The translations under genes were made by a program, and so were the position numbers. A stretch of DNA of 64,000 nucleotides, taken from assembly GCA_039588215.1 (NCBI GenBank), contig JBDHAD010000002.1, forward strand, positions 1 through 64,000. Direction: 5' to 3'. The DNA comes from JBDHAC01 sp039588215. GTDB taxonomy: Bacteria > Gemmatimonadota > Gemmatimonadetes > Palauibacterales > Palauibacteraceae. Below, in pieces: positions 15,151 through 23,976 of the stretch (positions are counted from its first letter, which is position 1; the number at the start of each line of letters is the position of its first letter). Below the pieces are notes generated by a model. It made no database searches. It saw only the letters and a program-made list of their open reading frames with translations, and was not told where the DNA came from.

Positions 15151-17139
15151 TTACTCGATTCCAATACGACTCGGGATCGGGTCGTCATCGCGCGACCACG
15201 CAGGGACCGGCGGCCCGTCGTGTACAAGGAACGAAGCCTGATCGACCTGACGATCCCGCGCCGCCTCCTGGCTCTGCTCCACGATCGGCGTGTCTCGAAC
15301 AGCGAACAGATAGGGCGTTGCCAGCGTGAACGGCACGATGAGGAGCGCACCGTACAGCATCGTGCCGGCAACGGCCGTCGCCAACGTCGGTCTTCGAGCC
15401 TCGAGATGCTCGAGAATGCCGTCGGCCATTCCGATCCGAGCTGCCGCGGGGATCGTCTCGAACGGCGGCTCGCACAGCGTCTCGAACACGGCCTTCAGCT
15501 TCTCAGGTCGCCCGGCGCTTCTGGGCATCTGCGGCACGATCCGCCGCACTGCCGCAGCCCAGCGCCACTTGGCCGGTAGAGCCGCCGCGAGGAGGAGGGC
15601 GATCACGCCAAGCACCGGATCCCCGAACCTCCAGGCTACCCAAGCGAATGCCAGCGCCCCGACCCCGAGGAAGATCGCCTGCGCGCGAGGGAAGCGACCC
15701 AAGATCAGGGTCTCGACCACACGGCCTCCGTCCAGTGGTACAAAGGGAAGCAGGTTCAGATAGTTGAGGACAAGAGCCACGATCCCGAATTCGAGCCACC
15801 AGGAAGCTCCGCCCTGGTAGAAGAAGATCAGGCAGACGACGCCGAGTATCAGTCCGGGCACGGGACCCAGCAGGTAGACGACGGTGCGCTGCCAGGCGCT
15901 GGCTCCCGGGTTACGACCGACCGTGGCCGCGCCCAGGAACGGGAGGAAGAGGATCTGCCGGTCCTTGTATCCGAACGCGATCATCCCGACCAGGTGTCCG
16001 AGCTCGTGGATGAGCACGGCCGCGAAGATGAACCCCACCAATCTCCAGGACGCGTACCAACCGAGTGCGAGGGCAAAGAGGACGGTGCTCACGAGGAACA
16101 TGAAGGCCTTCCTCGCGATGGGGCGGCGCAGGCGCTCCTTGGCTTCTCGCAGGTACTCGAACTCCCAGGCCATCGCGGCCGCCTGCGCCTCACGTTCCGG
16201 CTGAGGCCCACAACAGGGTGAGGCTGTCAGGTCGTCCAGTGAGTGATCCTCCGCGAGGTACGCAGCGTCTGCCTCCGCGGGCGCAGGCCAGCGAGCGGTG
16301 ATGCGCTCCGCCGGTGCTCTCCCGGCCGTAACCGCGGCGGGTCCCACGACCGGCATGGCGCCGGATCGCTCGACCCTGTGAGCCGCCGCTGCTTCGATCC
16401 GCTCGGCCCGCTGGATCTTCGCAATCCGGTGATTCTCGGCCACCAACTCGCGCGCGAAGCTCCACGCCGCTGCCGAGGCGACTCGCCAGCTCACCGGGGC
16501 CCTGCCGTTCCGGCCAACCGCAGCGGGTGCGATCCAACACTCCTGCTCCCAGAACCCAAGGGTGGCCTCCAGCATCGCCTCCTCGCGGGCTGCGAACTCG
16601 GTGGGAGAGTAACTGACAGTCTGGTGTGTAGTGAGCCGTTCTCGGATGGCGCCCTCGTGATGCTCCCACTGCCGGTCGAGGTCGTTGAGCTTATGGTCGT
16701 AGCTCTCCCAATACGGCGGAAGCGAGAGCGCGAGATGCTCCACGCCGTCGAAGGTCGCGACCACGGTGCCGTCTTCAAAGGCGGTCGAGAACCCTACCTG
16801 GAATGCACGCTCCCCGGTTCCGGGCAACGGTGGACACACGGTCGCGTACGTGCCGCTCCACGGATGGTGGAAGACCTGATAGGGGCGTCGGCCCTCGCTC
16901 TCCACGACGGACTCGGTCCATTGAGCGTGGCTGAAGACGAAGTCGAGCTCCTCGAGGTGCTGGGTGGCCAGCTCGAACAGCGGGTCGATCTCGTTGGGGA
17001 GGTCAGCCGATTCGCAGACCTCTACGCGTGCCGGTCGCAGCCGCAGACGGCGGATTTTGAGCCACACGCTTGAAAGGACCAACAGCTTCGTGCCCCCGCC
17101 CAGGGCCACAAAGATGAGCAGCACGATAAGCAGGTTCAT
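15151..17139 (-). CDS. M50-family site-2 metalloprotease with large N-terminal domain
   Basis: This is a 662-aa membrane protease. One membrane segment lies at residues 1-25. A ~310-residue soluble domain follows that I do not recognise (FVFSHAQWTESVVE, a coiled region near 145-200, and an Ala/Arg-rich linker 240-290). The M50 core starts near 340. HELGH at 378-382 supplies the zinc ligands and catalytic Glu. NLLPFVPLDGGRV at 462-474 supplies the third ligand (Asp) with the family NxxPxxPLDGG motif. Two further C-terminal membrane segments end in a ~35-residue polar tail. Site-2 proteases cleave membrane-embedded substrates, often in sigma-factor signalling. No anti-sigma gene lies next to it, so the substrate is unknown. 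GCGGAG precedes the ATG. Confidence 0.9.
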   Translation of the reverse strand: MNLLIVLLIFVALGGGTKLLVLSSVWLKIRRLRLRPARVEVCESADLPNEIDPLFELATQHLEELDFVFSHAQWTESVVESEGRRPYQVFHHPWSGTYATVCPPLPGTGERAFQVGFSTAFEDGTVVATFDGVEHLALSLPPYWESYDHKLNDLDRQWEHHEGAIRERLTTHQTVSYSPTEFAAREEAMLEATLGFWEQECWIAPAAVGRNGRAPVSWRVASAAAWSFARELVAENHRIAKIQRAERIEAAAAHRVERSGAMPVVGPAAVTAGRAPAERITARWPAPAEADAAYLAEDHSLDDLTASPCCGPQPEREAQAAAMAWEFEYLREAKERLRRPIARKAFMFLVSTVLFALALGWYASWRLVGFIFAAVLIHELGHLVGMIAFGYKDRQILFLPFLGAATVGRNPGASAWQRTVVYLLGPVPGLILGVVCLIFFYQGGASWWLEFGIVALVLNYLNLLPFVPLDGGRVVETLILGRFPRAQAIFLGVGALAFAWVAWRFGDPVLGVIALLLAAALPAKWRWAAAVRRIVPQMPRSAGRPEKLKAVFETLCEPPFETIPAAARIGMADGILEHLEARRPTLATAVAGTMLYGALLIVPFTLATPYLFAVRDTPIVEQSQEAARDRQVDQASFLVHDGPPVPAWSRDDDPIPSRIGIE

Positions 17140-17353
17140 CCGAACTCCGCTTCTTCCTGTTCGTATGCATCACGTCGCGCCGGTGGGCCGGCCTCCCGCG
17201 GCCTCCAACCTCCCATCCCATCCGATCAGCGCGCGGGGGGGTCCTGCTGCAAGTTTCGGGTCCCTGGCACAACTCCACACGGGACATGGAGATGCGAGCG
17301 GACGCGCCTACGCGTGGGTCCCTCAGGTTGCCATGCAGGGGGCAGGATGCGGC

Positions 17354-19045
17354 TTAGGACAAGACCCGAAGTGTGCGAAGGCGGTTGAGGGCCTTCGCCA
17401 ACTCCTGCGGGCGAGGCATGGCGAGCTCGGGGCTCGGCTCGATCGCGATCAACCCCTCGGTGCGGGCCTTGGAGACCGCTTCGCGGACCAGGTCGCGGAC
17501 CGGCACTGCCGCGTCACACATGGACCCGAGCTCCGCGAGCATCGCGCCGATGGCCCGCGCCTGCCCGTGGTCGATGAGCTGCTCCACGGCGCCCAAGTCC
17601 AAATCCGTGCGGCCGAACTGGATGGTCTCAGCGCCGTGGGTTCTGATGGCCGTCTTTCCGTCCCGGCGGCGTGGGTCGAAGCTCTCCGGTCGTGGGACCC
17701 GGTGGGTGGGGCGCAGCGGGTGATCCGGCTCGCCGATCCGCCGGCCCGTAGGGTGCTTCGCCGCCACTCGCCGAGCTGCCTCTGTAACCAGGTGAGCTCT
17801 GTATTCCTCCATGAGGAGCACAGTGTCGGCCACGTCGAGGTAGTCGCCCCCGCCACCGGTCACGAGGATCGTGCTCACGCCCAGTGCGAGCAGCTCGTGC
17901 ACGCGGTCGATCAACGGGGTGATCGTCTCTCGCTCCACGAGGTCCTGCATGCGGGCATCCCGAACCATCAAGTTCGTGGCGCAGGTGTCCTCGTCCATCA
18001 ACAGGAGCGAAGTGCCCGCTTCGAGCGCCTCCATGATGTCGGCCGCGAGGCTCGTGCTGCCGGACGCGTCTGGAGTGGAGAAGCTCCCGGTGTCGCGGGC
18101 GAGGGGCAGGTCATGGATGAACGGCCGCAGATCGACGCCCGACACGGCTCGGCCATCTTCGCTGCGCACCTTGACTGCGTCCGCGGCGGTCACGGTCCAT
18201 TCGCGCCCGTCCCCGGGGATGTGCGGGAATACGCCGAACTGGAGCGCTTCGAGGAGCGTGGTCTTCCCATGGAAGCCCCCACCGGTCACGACCGTGACGC
18301 CGGCGGGGATCCCCATCCCATCGACCTCGCCGTGGTGCAGTGTGCTGAGGGTAACGCGGAGCTCGGGCGGGCCCTCGAACGGGAGCGCCCCGGCGAGTGG
18401 GTCGCTGCTGACGCCGCTTCTTCGCGGAAGGATGCCGCCGTCGCGGACGAACGCGACCAGACCGCGCTCGGCGAGGCTTCCTTGCAGGTGGTCGTGATCT
18501 TCCGTCGTTCGGATCCAGCTCCATGCGAGCTTCTGATCCACGCGGTCCCAGCACACGCTCGCGAAGGCACGTGGGAGGTGCTGTGTGAGGAGCTCGGCGG
18601 CCGAGCGTCCGAGGCAGCGTCGTCCGGAGGCGGGCAGCCCCACGCGGAAGCGGAGCGTCAGCCCGTCGGCGTCTATAGAACAGCCGGCACGCTCTACGAC
18701 GATGGGGCTGCCGACGCTGACGAGTATCAGCCCCGACTTCCCCGAGCCTCCCACGTGCGGGAGAGTCTCGCACGAGCGCTTGAAGGTGCGCAGCAGGAAA
18801 TCGCACAGGCCGATTCTCCGTGGGGTAGTCGACCAGGCATCGTCGGGGATGCCGTGTCGGTCGGGAACTAGGTGAAGCCGCAGTTTGGAGGGGATCGCAA
18901 ACGGATCACCCTGCACGTGGTCGATGTGCAGCGTGAAGTCATCTGCCGGCCACACACCTTTGGCTCGCTTGTAGGCCCGATATCCCTGGCCGTCGACGCC
19001 GTTTAGAAGACGACTCAGCTCGTCGAGCGATCCGCGCTCGGTCAC
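17354..19045 (-). CDS. predicted ATPase of the ABC class (ABC_ATPase/PF09818-like)
   Basis: The product is about 563 aa, numbered here from TTG 19048. The N-terminal ~240 residues (FTLHIDHVQGDPFAIPS, then DFLLRTFKR and GSGKSGLI) are the conserved extension of this soluble ABC-type family. The ATPase core has Walker A GGGFHGKTTLLEAL with Lys262. It also has a Walker B-like TSLLLMDEDTCATN near 348-361. It lacks membrane segments and a partner permease. A trypanosome RNA-editing protein (MRB1590) is a distant relative, which hints at nucleic-acid work. The GTG start at 19045 overlaps the upstream gene's TGA by 4 nt; TTG at 19048 is an alternative. Confidence 0.85.
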   Translation of the reverse strand: MTERGSLDELSRLLNGVDGQGYRAYKRAKGVWPADDFTLHIDHVQGDPFAIPSKLRLHLVPDRHGIPDDAWSTTPRRIGLCDFLLRTFKRSCETLPHVGGSGKSGLILVSVGSPIVVERAGCSIDADGLTLRFRVGLPASGRRCLGRSAAELLTQHLPRAFASVCWDRVDQKLAWSWIRTTEDHDHLQGSLAERGLVAFVRDGGILPRRSGVSSDPLAGALPFEGPPELRVTLSTLHHGEVDGMGIPAGVTVVTGGGFHGKTTLLEALQFGVFPHIPGDGREWTVTAADAVKVRSEDGRAVSGVDLRPFIHDLPLARDTGSFSTPDASGSTSLAADIMEALEAGTSLLLMDEDTCATNLMVRDARMQDLVERETITPLIDRVHELLALGVSTILVTGGGGDYLDVADTVLLMEEYRAHLVTEAARRVAAKHPTGRRIGEPDHPLRPTHRVPRPESFDPRRRDGKTAIRTHGAETIQFGRTDLDLGAVEQLIDHGQARAIGAMLAELGSMCDAAVPVRDLVREAVSKARTEGLIAIEPSPELAMPRPQELAKALNRLRTLRVLS

Positions 19046-19614
19046 CAACCCATCCGGTTACGGAGTGACGTGATGTGAGCCACGTGGTGGGCCCCGTGCC
19101 ATGCGTACAGTTGCAGGAGCACGTCGAGGTCCATCTCCCCCAACTCAGGGTGGTCGAGCCGGCGCCGATAGTCGTCGTGCGAGAGCGAGCGGAGCCACGG
19201 CACCCAGCGGGCATGCAGCGCATCGAGCAAGGCAAGTGACACGTCGACTGGGGCATGTCGGGCGTCGACCAACTCTCCCCAGGCGGCCTCGTCGTACGTG
19301 CGGATCGTCGGGACGTCCTCCGTCACGGTGAGCTTGAAGCGCATGTAGCTGTTCAGGTGGCTGTCCGGGATGTGGTGCGCCACCTGTCGGACCGTCCATC
19401 CTCCCGGACGATACACGGTGTCGAGTTGTGCCTCGTCGAGCCCGTCCACCGCGACTCGGAGTGCGGCGGGGGCCGCGGCGATCTCGTCCCACATCCCCTC
19501 ACGGCCCTCGGCGGTGAGCGTCCTGAGTGGCGAGAATCGCCCTATGGGGAATCGGAGGACTTCGAGCTCGTCCTCACTGTGGTTGGTCGCACCTTGATGG
19601 GTCGCATCCGTCAT
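19042..19614 (-). CDS. DinB/YfiT-family putative metal-dependent hydrolase or thiol transferase
   Basis: The 190-aa protein is a four-helix-bundle DinB-superfamily member close to YfiT/BstA. It has the YRPGGWTVRQVAHHIPDSHLN segment (metal-site His80/81 and His86 region), LTVTEDVPTIRTYDE, and a C-terminal WHGAHHVAHI that supplies two more metal-ligand histidines. Relatives in Bacillus are S-transferases for bacillithiol or are annotated as metal-dependent hydrolases. The thiol used by this organism is not shown by the sequence. It is the first gene of a coupled pair: its TGA overlaps the start of the ABC-class ATPase. Confidence 0.87.
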   Translation of the reverse strand: MTDATHQGATNHSEDELEVLRFPIGRFSPLRTLTAEGREGMWDEIAAAPAALRVAVDGLDEAQLDTVYRPGGWTVRQVAHHIPDSHLNSYMRFKLTVTEDVPTIRTYDEAAWGELVDARHAPVDVSLALLDALHARWVPWLRSLSHDDYRRRLDHPELGEMDLDVLLQLYAWHGAHHVAHITSLRNRMGW

Positions 19615-19813
19615 GTGTCTTCACCATCCATCGCGGGTCGCTGTGGGGCCGGTCTCCGAACGGCTCATCTTCGAAAGGGGCCGATCGACCTGGGGATTAC
19701 ATTATCATGCACGGCCCATGGCGCGTCGAGTGATCGGTGTGCATCGTTCCCCCGCGAGTGCAGCGTTCCGGCGCTCGATCCGGTTCCCGTATTCCCGTCA
19801 AGGAGCACAGGTC

Positions 19814-20257
19814 ATGGGTAAGACGATCGGCAGCGTGATCCTGGGGTATCTGGTGATGGTCGTCGTGGTCTTCGGAACCTTCTCGCTTGCCTTCCTCGTG
19901 CTCGGAACGGGGGGTTCCTTTCGGGAGGGATCGTACGACATCTCCAGCCTGTGGATCGTCGTGAGTATCATCCTCGGGTTCATCGCCGCAGTGGTGGGAG
20001 GACTGGTCTGTCTCGCCGTGGCCCGGGAGGAGAGAGCGGCCCATATCCTCGCGCTCGTCGTGATCGCGTTGGGGATCGTGTTCGCGCTGCCGCAATTGAC
20101 CGGGGGCATCGAGGACCCGGGCCCGCGGCCGGCCGATATGGCCACGTTCGAAGCGATGCAGAGCGCCCGGCAGCCCACGTGGCTGGCGTTGTTGAACCCG
20201 CTGATCGGGGCGGCCGGGATTCTGACCGCGGTCCGGCTCAAGAAGAAAAAGGTCTGA
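19814..20257 (+). CDS. small four-helix membrane protein of unknown function
   Basis: The start at ATG 19814 is fixed by AAGGAG at 19799-19804. The 147-aa product has four hydrophobic segments: IGSVILGYLVMVVVVFGTF, LWIVVSIILGFIAAVVGGLVC, ILALVVIALGIVFALPQL and a last one near WLALLNPLIGAAGILTA. It ends in a lysine-rich KKKK tail, giving a cytosolic C-terminus. No transport or enzyme motif is visible. The short loop between TM3 and TM4 contains GIEDPGPRPADM. It is a single-gene unit, with a 199-nt gap to the divergent YfiT gene and a hairpin after the stop. Confidence 0.7.
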   Translation: MGKTIGSVILGYLVMVVVVFGTFSLAFLVLGTGGSFREGSYDISSLWIVVSIILGFIAAVVGGLVCLAVAREERAAHILALVVIALGIVFALPQLTGGIEDPGPRPADMATFEAMQSARQPTWLALLNPLIGAAGILTAVRLKKKKV

Positions 20258-20290
20258 CGCCGCGGTTGGCGCCGCTTCCGGCGTCGGCTT

Positions 20291-20317
20291 GGCCAGCGCT
20301 CGGGCGCGAGCCTGGCC
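20291..20317. terminator. hairpin between convergent genes
   Basis: GGCCAG-C-GCTCG (20291-20302) pairs with CGAGC-CTGGCC (20307-20317) around a GGCG loop, giving 11 bp with one bulged C. It lies between the stops of the membrane-protein gene (20257) and the S33 peptidase gene (20325). No T-tract follows, so its strength as a terminator is uncertain. Confidence 0.5.
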
Positions 20318-20324
20318 GCCCGCC

Positions 20325-21935
20325 TTATCGCTCCGGCGGTTGCCTCCACTCTACCGGGGGTAGCACGACCTTCTCCGGTAGGCCCGACATGTCTCCGGTC
20401 GTGACGAACCGTTCGAGCGCCATACGGAACTCGTCCGACGCATCCAGCGCCTCGCTGAGCGCGCCGTGCGTCCCGCGCTCCACAAGCACGAAACGGCTTA
20501 CCTTGAAGTGGGGGACGAGCTGGAGCGCGTTCTCGAGCGGCGTCGACATGTCCCAATTCCCGTGCACGATGACCGTCGGGATGTCGGTGTCGAAGTTCTC
20601 CCGGAACTTATCTCCCAGGTCGGCGTCCCACGCGGGGCACGTCACCTGATAGAACCAGCCGAGGTTGCCCACGACCTCTGCGCCCCGATCCTCCAGCATC
20701 TGGCCGGCGCGGGCGGGGCTGATCCCGGACCCACAATCGAGCATGAAGAACGCGGCGGTCGGTATGCCTGGCGCACGGGTACGGCTCGCGAGCTGACGAT
20801 TGGCGGGGACCCGGAAGTCGCCCTCATGGAGTCGGATGATGTCTGCGGGCCAACCGGCCATGCGATGGCCGCGCAGACTCGGGGTGAAGCCGCTCCACAG
20901 AGATCGGAAATCTTCGCCCGTCAGGATCACGTCGACCGAATCGCGTGAGCCGGGCCGTTTGATGCGAACCGTGATGGGCTCGGAGTCGGCGCGCTCGATC
21001 ACTTCCCGAAAGGCGGCAATGAGCCCGCCCGCCGGAATCCGATCGCCGAGGGCGCCCGACGCCTCCGCGTCAGCGGCCGTCCGCTCCAGCGCCTTCAGCA
21101 CCCAACCGGGCATGTCGTACGTGTGGTCGGGGCCTTCCATGCCGTTCAGGACCGCACGCTCTACGATCTCCGGGTAGTACCGGAGCACGGTCATCCCCCA
21201 GTGTGATCCAAAGCTGCCGCCATGGACCTGGATTCTCTCGTAGCCCAAGGCCTCGCGGACATCGTTCACATCGGCGGCGGCTTCGATCACGGTGAGCCCG
21301 CTAAGATCCACCCCCTCACCCTCCCACTTCGCCCGACATCGTTGAGCAGCGGTGAACATCTGGGTGGCCCGTACCTCGAGCGTCGGCTCGATGTCGGGGC
21401 CCAACGGCTCCGCGGATTCACACGCGGTGTTTGGCGCCGAGGATCCGATTCCCCGCTGGCCGACGACCACCACGTCGGCGAGGTGGAAGCGGGGCGCGAT
21501 GTACTCCTCGAAGAATCCCTCTCGCTCGAGCTGGCTCCCGAACCCGGGCCACCCCGGCCCGCCATTCAGCCGGAAGACGGGAGGAGTCGAGGGGTCGGCC
21601 TCGGGGCCCGCGGGGAAGCGGTGGAACTCGAGCGCGATCACCCCGGTGCCGGGCGTGGCTCGGTTGGCCGGCACGTAGAGCACGCCCCGTTCGGCTTCGT
21701 AGACACCGCCATCCTCGCGCGGGATCTCTACCGTGGAGAGCAGGAGTGTGCCCGGTGGGTGCGCCTCCACCTCCGAGCTCGGTGCAGGCTCCGGTGCCTG
21801 CGCCGCCAGGATACTGGGCACCACCAGCAAGAGCAGGAGTGCCGGAAATGAGAACGCCCCGGTTGGGCGGAGCGGTCGGCCTGAAAGCGGTCGGCCTGGA
21901 TTCGAAGTGAGTTCCGTCATGTTGACGTCCCGCAT
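20325..21935 (-). CDS. exported S33-family alpha/beta hydrolase (tripeptidyl aminopeptidase-like)
   Basis: The 536-aa protein has a signal peptide (FPALLLLLVVPSILAAQ). A second ATG at 21920 would shorten it by five residues. It follows the proline-iminopeptidase/TAP layout: oxyanion LNGGPGWPG at 124-132, GQRGIGSS near 159-165, nucleophile Ser241 in HGGSFGSHWG, acid in VHGNWDMSTP, and His in ERGTHGAL near the end. A long cap domain lies between the nucleophile and the C-terminal acid. Family members release N-terminal residues or short peptides outside the cytoplasm. It is monocistronic, and convergent with the small membrane-protein gene. Confidence 0.88.
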   Translation of the reverse strand: MRDVNMTELTSNPGRPLSGRPLRPTGAFSFPALLLLLVVPSILAAQAPEPAPSSEVEAHPPGTLLLSTVEIPREDGGVYEAERGVLYVPANRATPGTGVIALEFHRFPAGPEADPSTPPVFRLNGGPGWPGFGSQLEREGFFEEYIAPRFHLADVVVVGQRGIGSSAPNTACESAEPLGPDIEPTLEVRATQMFTAAQRCRAKWEGEGVDLSGLTVIEAAADVNDVREALGYERIQVHGGSFGSHWGMTVLRYYPEIVERAVLNGMEGPDHTYDMPGWVLKALERTAADAEASGALGDRIPAGGLIAAFREVIERADSEPITVRIKRPGSRDSVDVILTGEDFRSLWSGFTPSLRGHRMAGWPADIIRLHEGDFRVPANRQLASRTRAPGIPTAAFFMLDCGSGISPARAGQMLEDRGAEVVGNLGWFYQVTCPAWDADLGDKFRENFDTDIPTVIVHGNWDMSTPLENALQLVPHFKVSRFVLVERGTHGALSEALDASDEFRMALERFVTTGDMSGLPEKVVLPPVEWRQPPER

Positions 21936-21978
21936 TCAATCGCCGTGTCTTGTCTCGAGGGTGTGAGTCGCGGCCCCC

Positions 21979-22107
21979 ATGCCCCTGGGTCCACCCGACG
22001 TGCCCGAAGTGAGGGAACCGATACCCGGCTGGCTGAGGGCGCAAGCCAACAACGTCATCGCGCTGGATCCTGGAGAGCCGTACGGACGCTTGCCGCTCCG
22101 AGTTTGA
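21979..22107 (+). CDS. possible 42-residue protein (low confidence)
   Basis: An ATG-to-TGA frame of 43 codons begins MPLGPPDVPEVREPIPGWL and ends GRLPLRV. The amino-acid composition is protein-like (Pro/Trp/Leu pattern, few rare residues). No good ribosome site is placed at normal distance: GAGGG is 18 nt upstream. It lies in the 249-nt gap between the divergent S33 peptidase gene and the ACT-like gene. I do not recognise it; it may be a leader peptide or chance. Confidence 0.25.
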   Translation: MPLGPPDVPEVREPIPGWLRAQANNVIALDPGEPYGRLPLRV

Positions 22108-22184
22108 TTTGGTTGATTTGGAATCGGGAGGACCTGTGTGAGCGACGGGTGACTCAGGTCCCAATGGCAACCGCCGGGGGTGGG

Positions 22185-22601
22185 ATGATGGCCTACACGA
22201 TCAGACGCGTCGACTACTTCTACACAACCGTACGAGATCAGCCGGGCTCCGCGTACACGCTCCTGGCCGCGCTCGCTGATCAGGGGATCAACCTCGTCGC
22301 GTTCACCGCGGTGCCGGTCGGACCGATGCGCGCACAGCTCACGCTCTTTCCCCACGATTCGGGACAGCTCCAGAGGGCCGCCAAGAAAGCGGGGATGCAG
22401 CTGGACGGGCCGAACCCGGCCCTGCTGGTCCAGGGCGATGACGAGCTGGGGGCGCTCGCGAAGGTCCACGAGCGACTGTATCAAGCGAACGTAAACGTGT
22501 TCGCCTCGAGCGGGGTCGCGGACAACAGCGGGAGCTACGGCTACGTCCTGTACGTGAAGCCCGAGGATTACGAGCGAGCGGCGGCGGCGCTGAAGGTGTA
22601 G
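22185..22601 (+). CDS. ACT-domain-like protein
   Basis: The start is ATG 22185 (or the next codon, 22188), preceded by GGGGGTGGG. The 138-aa product has an N-terminal beta-alpha-beta-beta unit with the ACT pattern: VDYFYTTVRDQPGSAYTLLAALADQGINLVAFTAVPVG, here in shortened form, where D-x-P-G-S/A is the ligand-loop signature. A second, weaker repeat follows (ELGALAKVHERLYQANVNVF, then YGYVLYVKPEDY). ACT domains bind amino acids and regulate metabolic enzymes. As a free-standing protein it may be an amino-acid sensor. It is convergent with the YcaQ-like gene (24-nt gap). Confidence 0.75.
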   Translation: MMAYTIRRVDYFYTTVRDQPGSAYTLLAALADQGINLVAFTAVPVGPMRAQLTLFPHDSGQLQRAAKKAGMQLDGPNPALLVQGDDELGALAKVHERLYQANVNVFASSGVADNSGSYGYVLYVKPEDYERAAAALKV

Positions 22602-22625
22602 GGCGCCGGCAACGGCCCGCCCGTC

Positions 22626-23852
22626 CTACGCGAGCTTCCCCTTCCAGCCCCTGGGGACCTTCAGATCCCCGGCTCCGGTGAATGCGGCCAGGCTGGCCAG
22701 CGACTCGCGAAGACCCGTCACGAGCTCGCTGCCGTCGTCGCAGCCCTTCTCCAGGTGCAACGACTTGATCTCGAGCAGGCCACGATCCCGGTGCAGCTTG
22801 GGGTCGAGCCGCCCGACTAGCCGACCCTGGTGCAGGATCGGGAGCACGTAGTACCCGTATTCGCGCTTGGCCGGAGGGACGTAGATCTCGATTCGGTAGC
22901 GGAAGTCGAGCAGCTCCTCCGCGCGCTCCCTCCGCCATAGCAGGGAATCGAAGGGGCACAGCAAGGTGGTGCCCTCGGGGGCGGATAAAGCGTCGAGTTC
23001 GTCGAGGTGTTCGGGGAGCGCATAGCACGGTCCGCGCACGCCATCCACTCGCACTCTTACGATCCGCCCGACCTTCAGATTCCGGGCGATCACGCGGCGA
23101 CGTGTCTCGGCCTTGAGGCTCGGGGCGGTCCAGTAATTGAGCAGGTGCCGCTCGCTCGCGATCCCGTTCCCCGACAGCCCGATCAGGAGCCAGCTGTCCT
23201 CGAACTCGGTCGGGGTCGCGGCATCGCCCTCCGGGTAGACCCGTTCTGCCAGATCGTACACGCACCGGAAGTGACGACGCTCGCGCACGGCCACCCGTCC
23301 GTCGTGCCACAGCAGCTTGAGCGAGCGCTTGTCCTCTTTCGGCATCGGCATCGCGCCCCCGAGCAGGCCCGGGTCACCGAGCTTCTCGTCCGTTCGCTCG
23401 AAGTCGGCGCTCTCGAGCGGACCCTCCGCCCGCAACCGCCTGAGGACGCGACGCTTCGACGCGGTGGAGGTCGAGTACACCGACCACCACGCCTTGCCGC
23501 TCCAGCTCTTGGGGGGAAAGCGTCGCATGCGCCGCCGACCGAGTGGGAGGTGCGAGATTGGGAGGATCGAGGCTTCATGCCCCCAGTACTCGTACGCGGC
23601 CCGGTCCCGGTACGCCCACCGATCGACCTGCTTCCGGTCGAACGCGCCGAAACGGCTCCACAGGGTCAGATAGTGCGCCCGATCCAGCACGTTGATCGTG
23701 TCGAGCTGGAGGGCCCCCGTGCGCTCGAGGTGATCGGTCAAACTGACGCGGGTCAGAGGCTCGGCTCCGCGCGGGCGATCTATACCCTGGCGCTGGAACC
23801 ACAGCCGGACGACGCTCTCACGATCGATGCGGGGCGGGGCAGGTGATGCCAT
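22626..23852 (-). CDS. YcaQ-like winged-helix DNA glycosylase (HTH_42 superfamily)
   Basis: The 408-aa protein has the HTH_42/YcaQ layout: an N-terminal helix region with TGALQLDTINVLDRAHYLTL, carrying the QxD catalytic motif (Gln49, Asp51) known from YcaQ and the AlkX/AZL glycosylases. This is followed by the RMRRFPPKSW region, winged helices around 130-250 and a C-terminal beta-barrel (LLCPFDSLLWRRERAEELLDF, YYVLPILHQGRLVGRLDPK). Members unhook interstrand cross-links or excise bulky N7-alkyl adducts from DNA. In producers they can give self-resistance, but no toxin cluster adjoins this one, so general repair is more likely. Confidence 0.88.
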   Translation of the reverse strand: MASPAPPRIDRESVVRLWFQRQGIDRPRGAEPLTRVSLTDHLERTGALQLDTINVLDRAHYLTLWSRFGAFDRKQVDRWAYRDRAAYEYWGHEASILPISHLPLGRRRMRRFPPKSWSGKAWWSVYSTSTASKRRVLRRLRAEGPLESADFERTDEKLGDPGLLGGAMPMPKEDKRSLKLLWHDGRVAVRERRHFRCVYDLAERVYPEGDAATPTEFEDSWLLIGLSGNGIASERHLLNYWTAPSLKAETRRRVIARNLKVGRIVRVRVDGVRGPCYALPEHLDELDALSAPEGTTLLCPFDSLLWRRERAEELLDFRYRIEIYVPPAKREYGYYVLPILHQGRLVGRLDPKLHRDRGLLEIKSLHLEKGCDDGSELVTGLRESLASLAAFTGAGDLKVPRGWKGKLA

Positions 23853-23976
23853 GGCCTACGTATAACGCGAGCCAGCCGATTGCGCATGTGAGTGGGAGTG
23901 AGGAAGCGCGAGGGCCGACGGCTTAGTTGGGAGGCTGGGAGGCCGCCGCCTGACCCTCGCGCCGAGCCGTAAAGCG

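Noticed and set aside
16964..18871. 635-codon open frame on the plus strand
   Set aside because: It lies antisense to the ABC-class ATPase gene, which has clear Walker motifs and a coupled start. The plus-strand translation is low-complexity Arg/Gly/His without domain signs. Long antisense frames are normal in GC-rich DNA.
21936..22184. Possible riboswitch upstream of the ACT-like gene
   Set aside because: I found no conserved core of a SAM, lysine, glycine or cobalamin riboswitch in these 249 nt, and no clear terminator switch.
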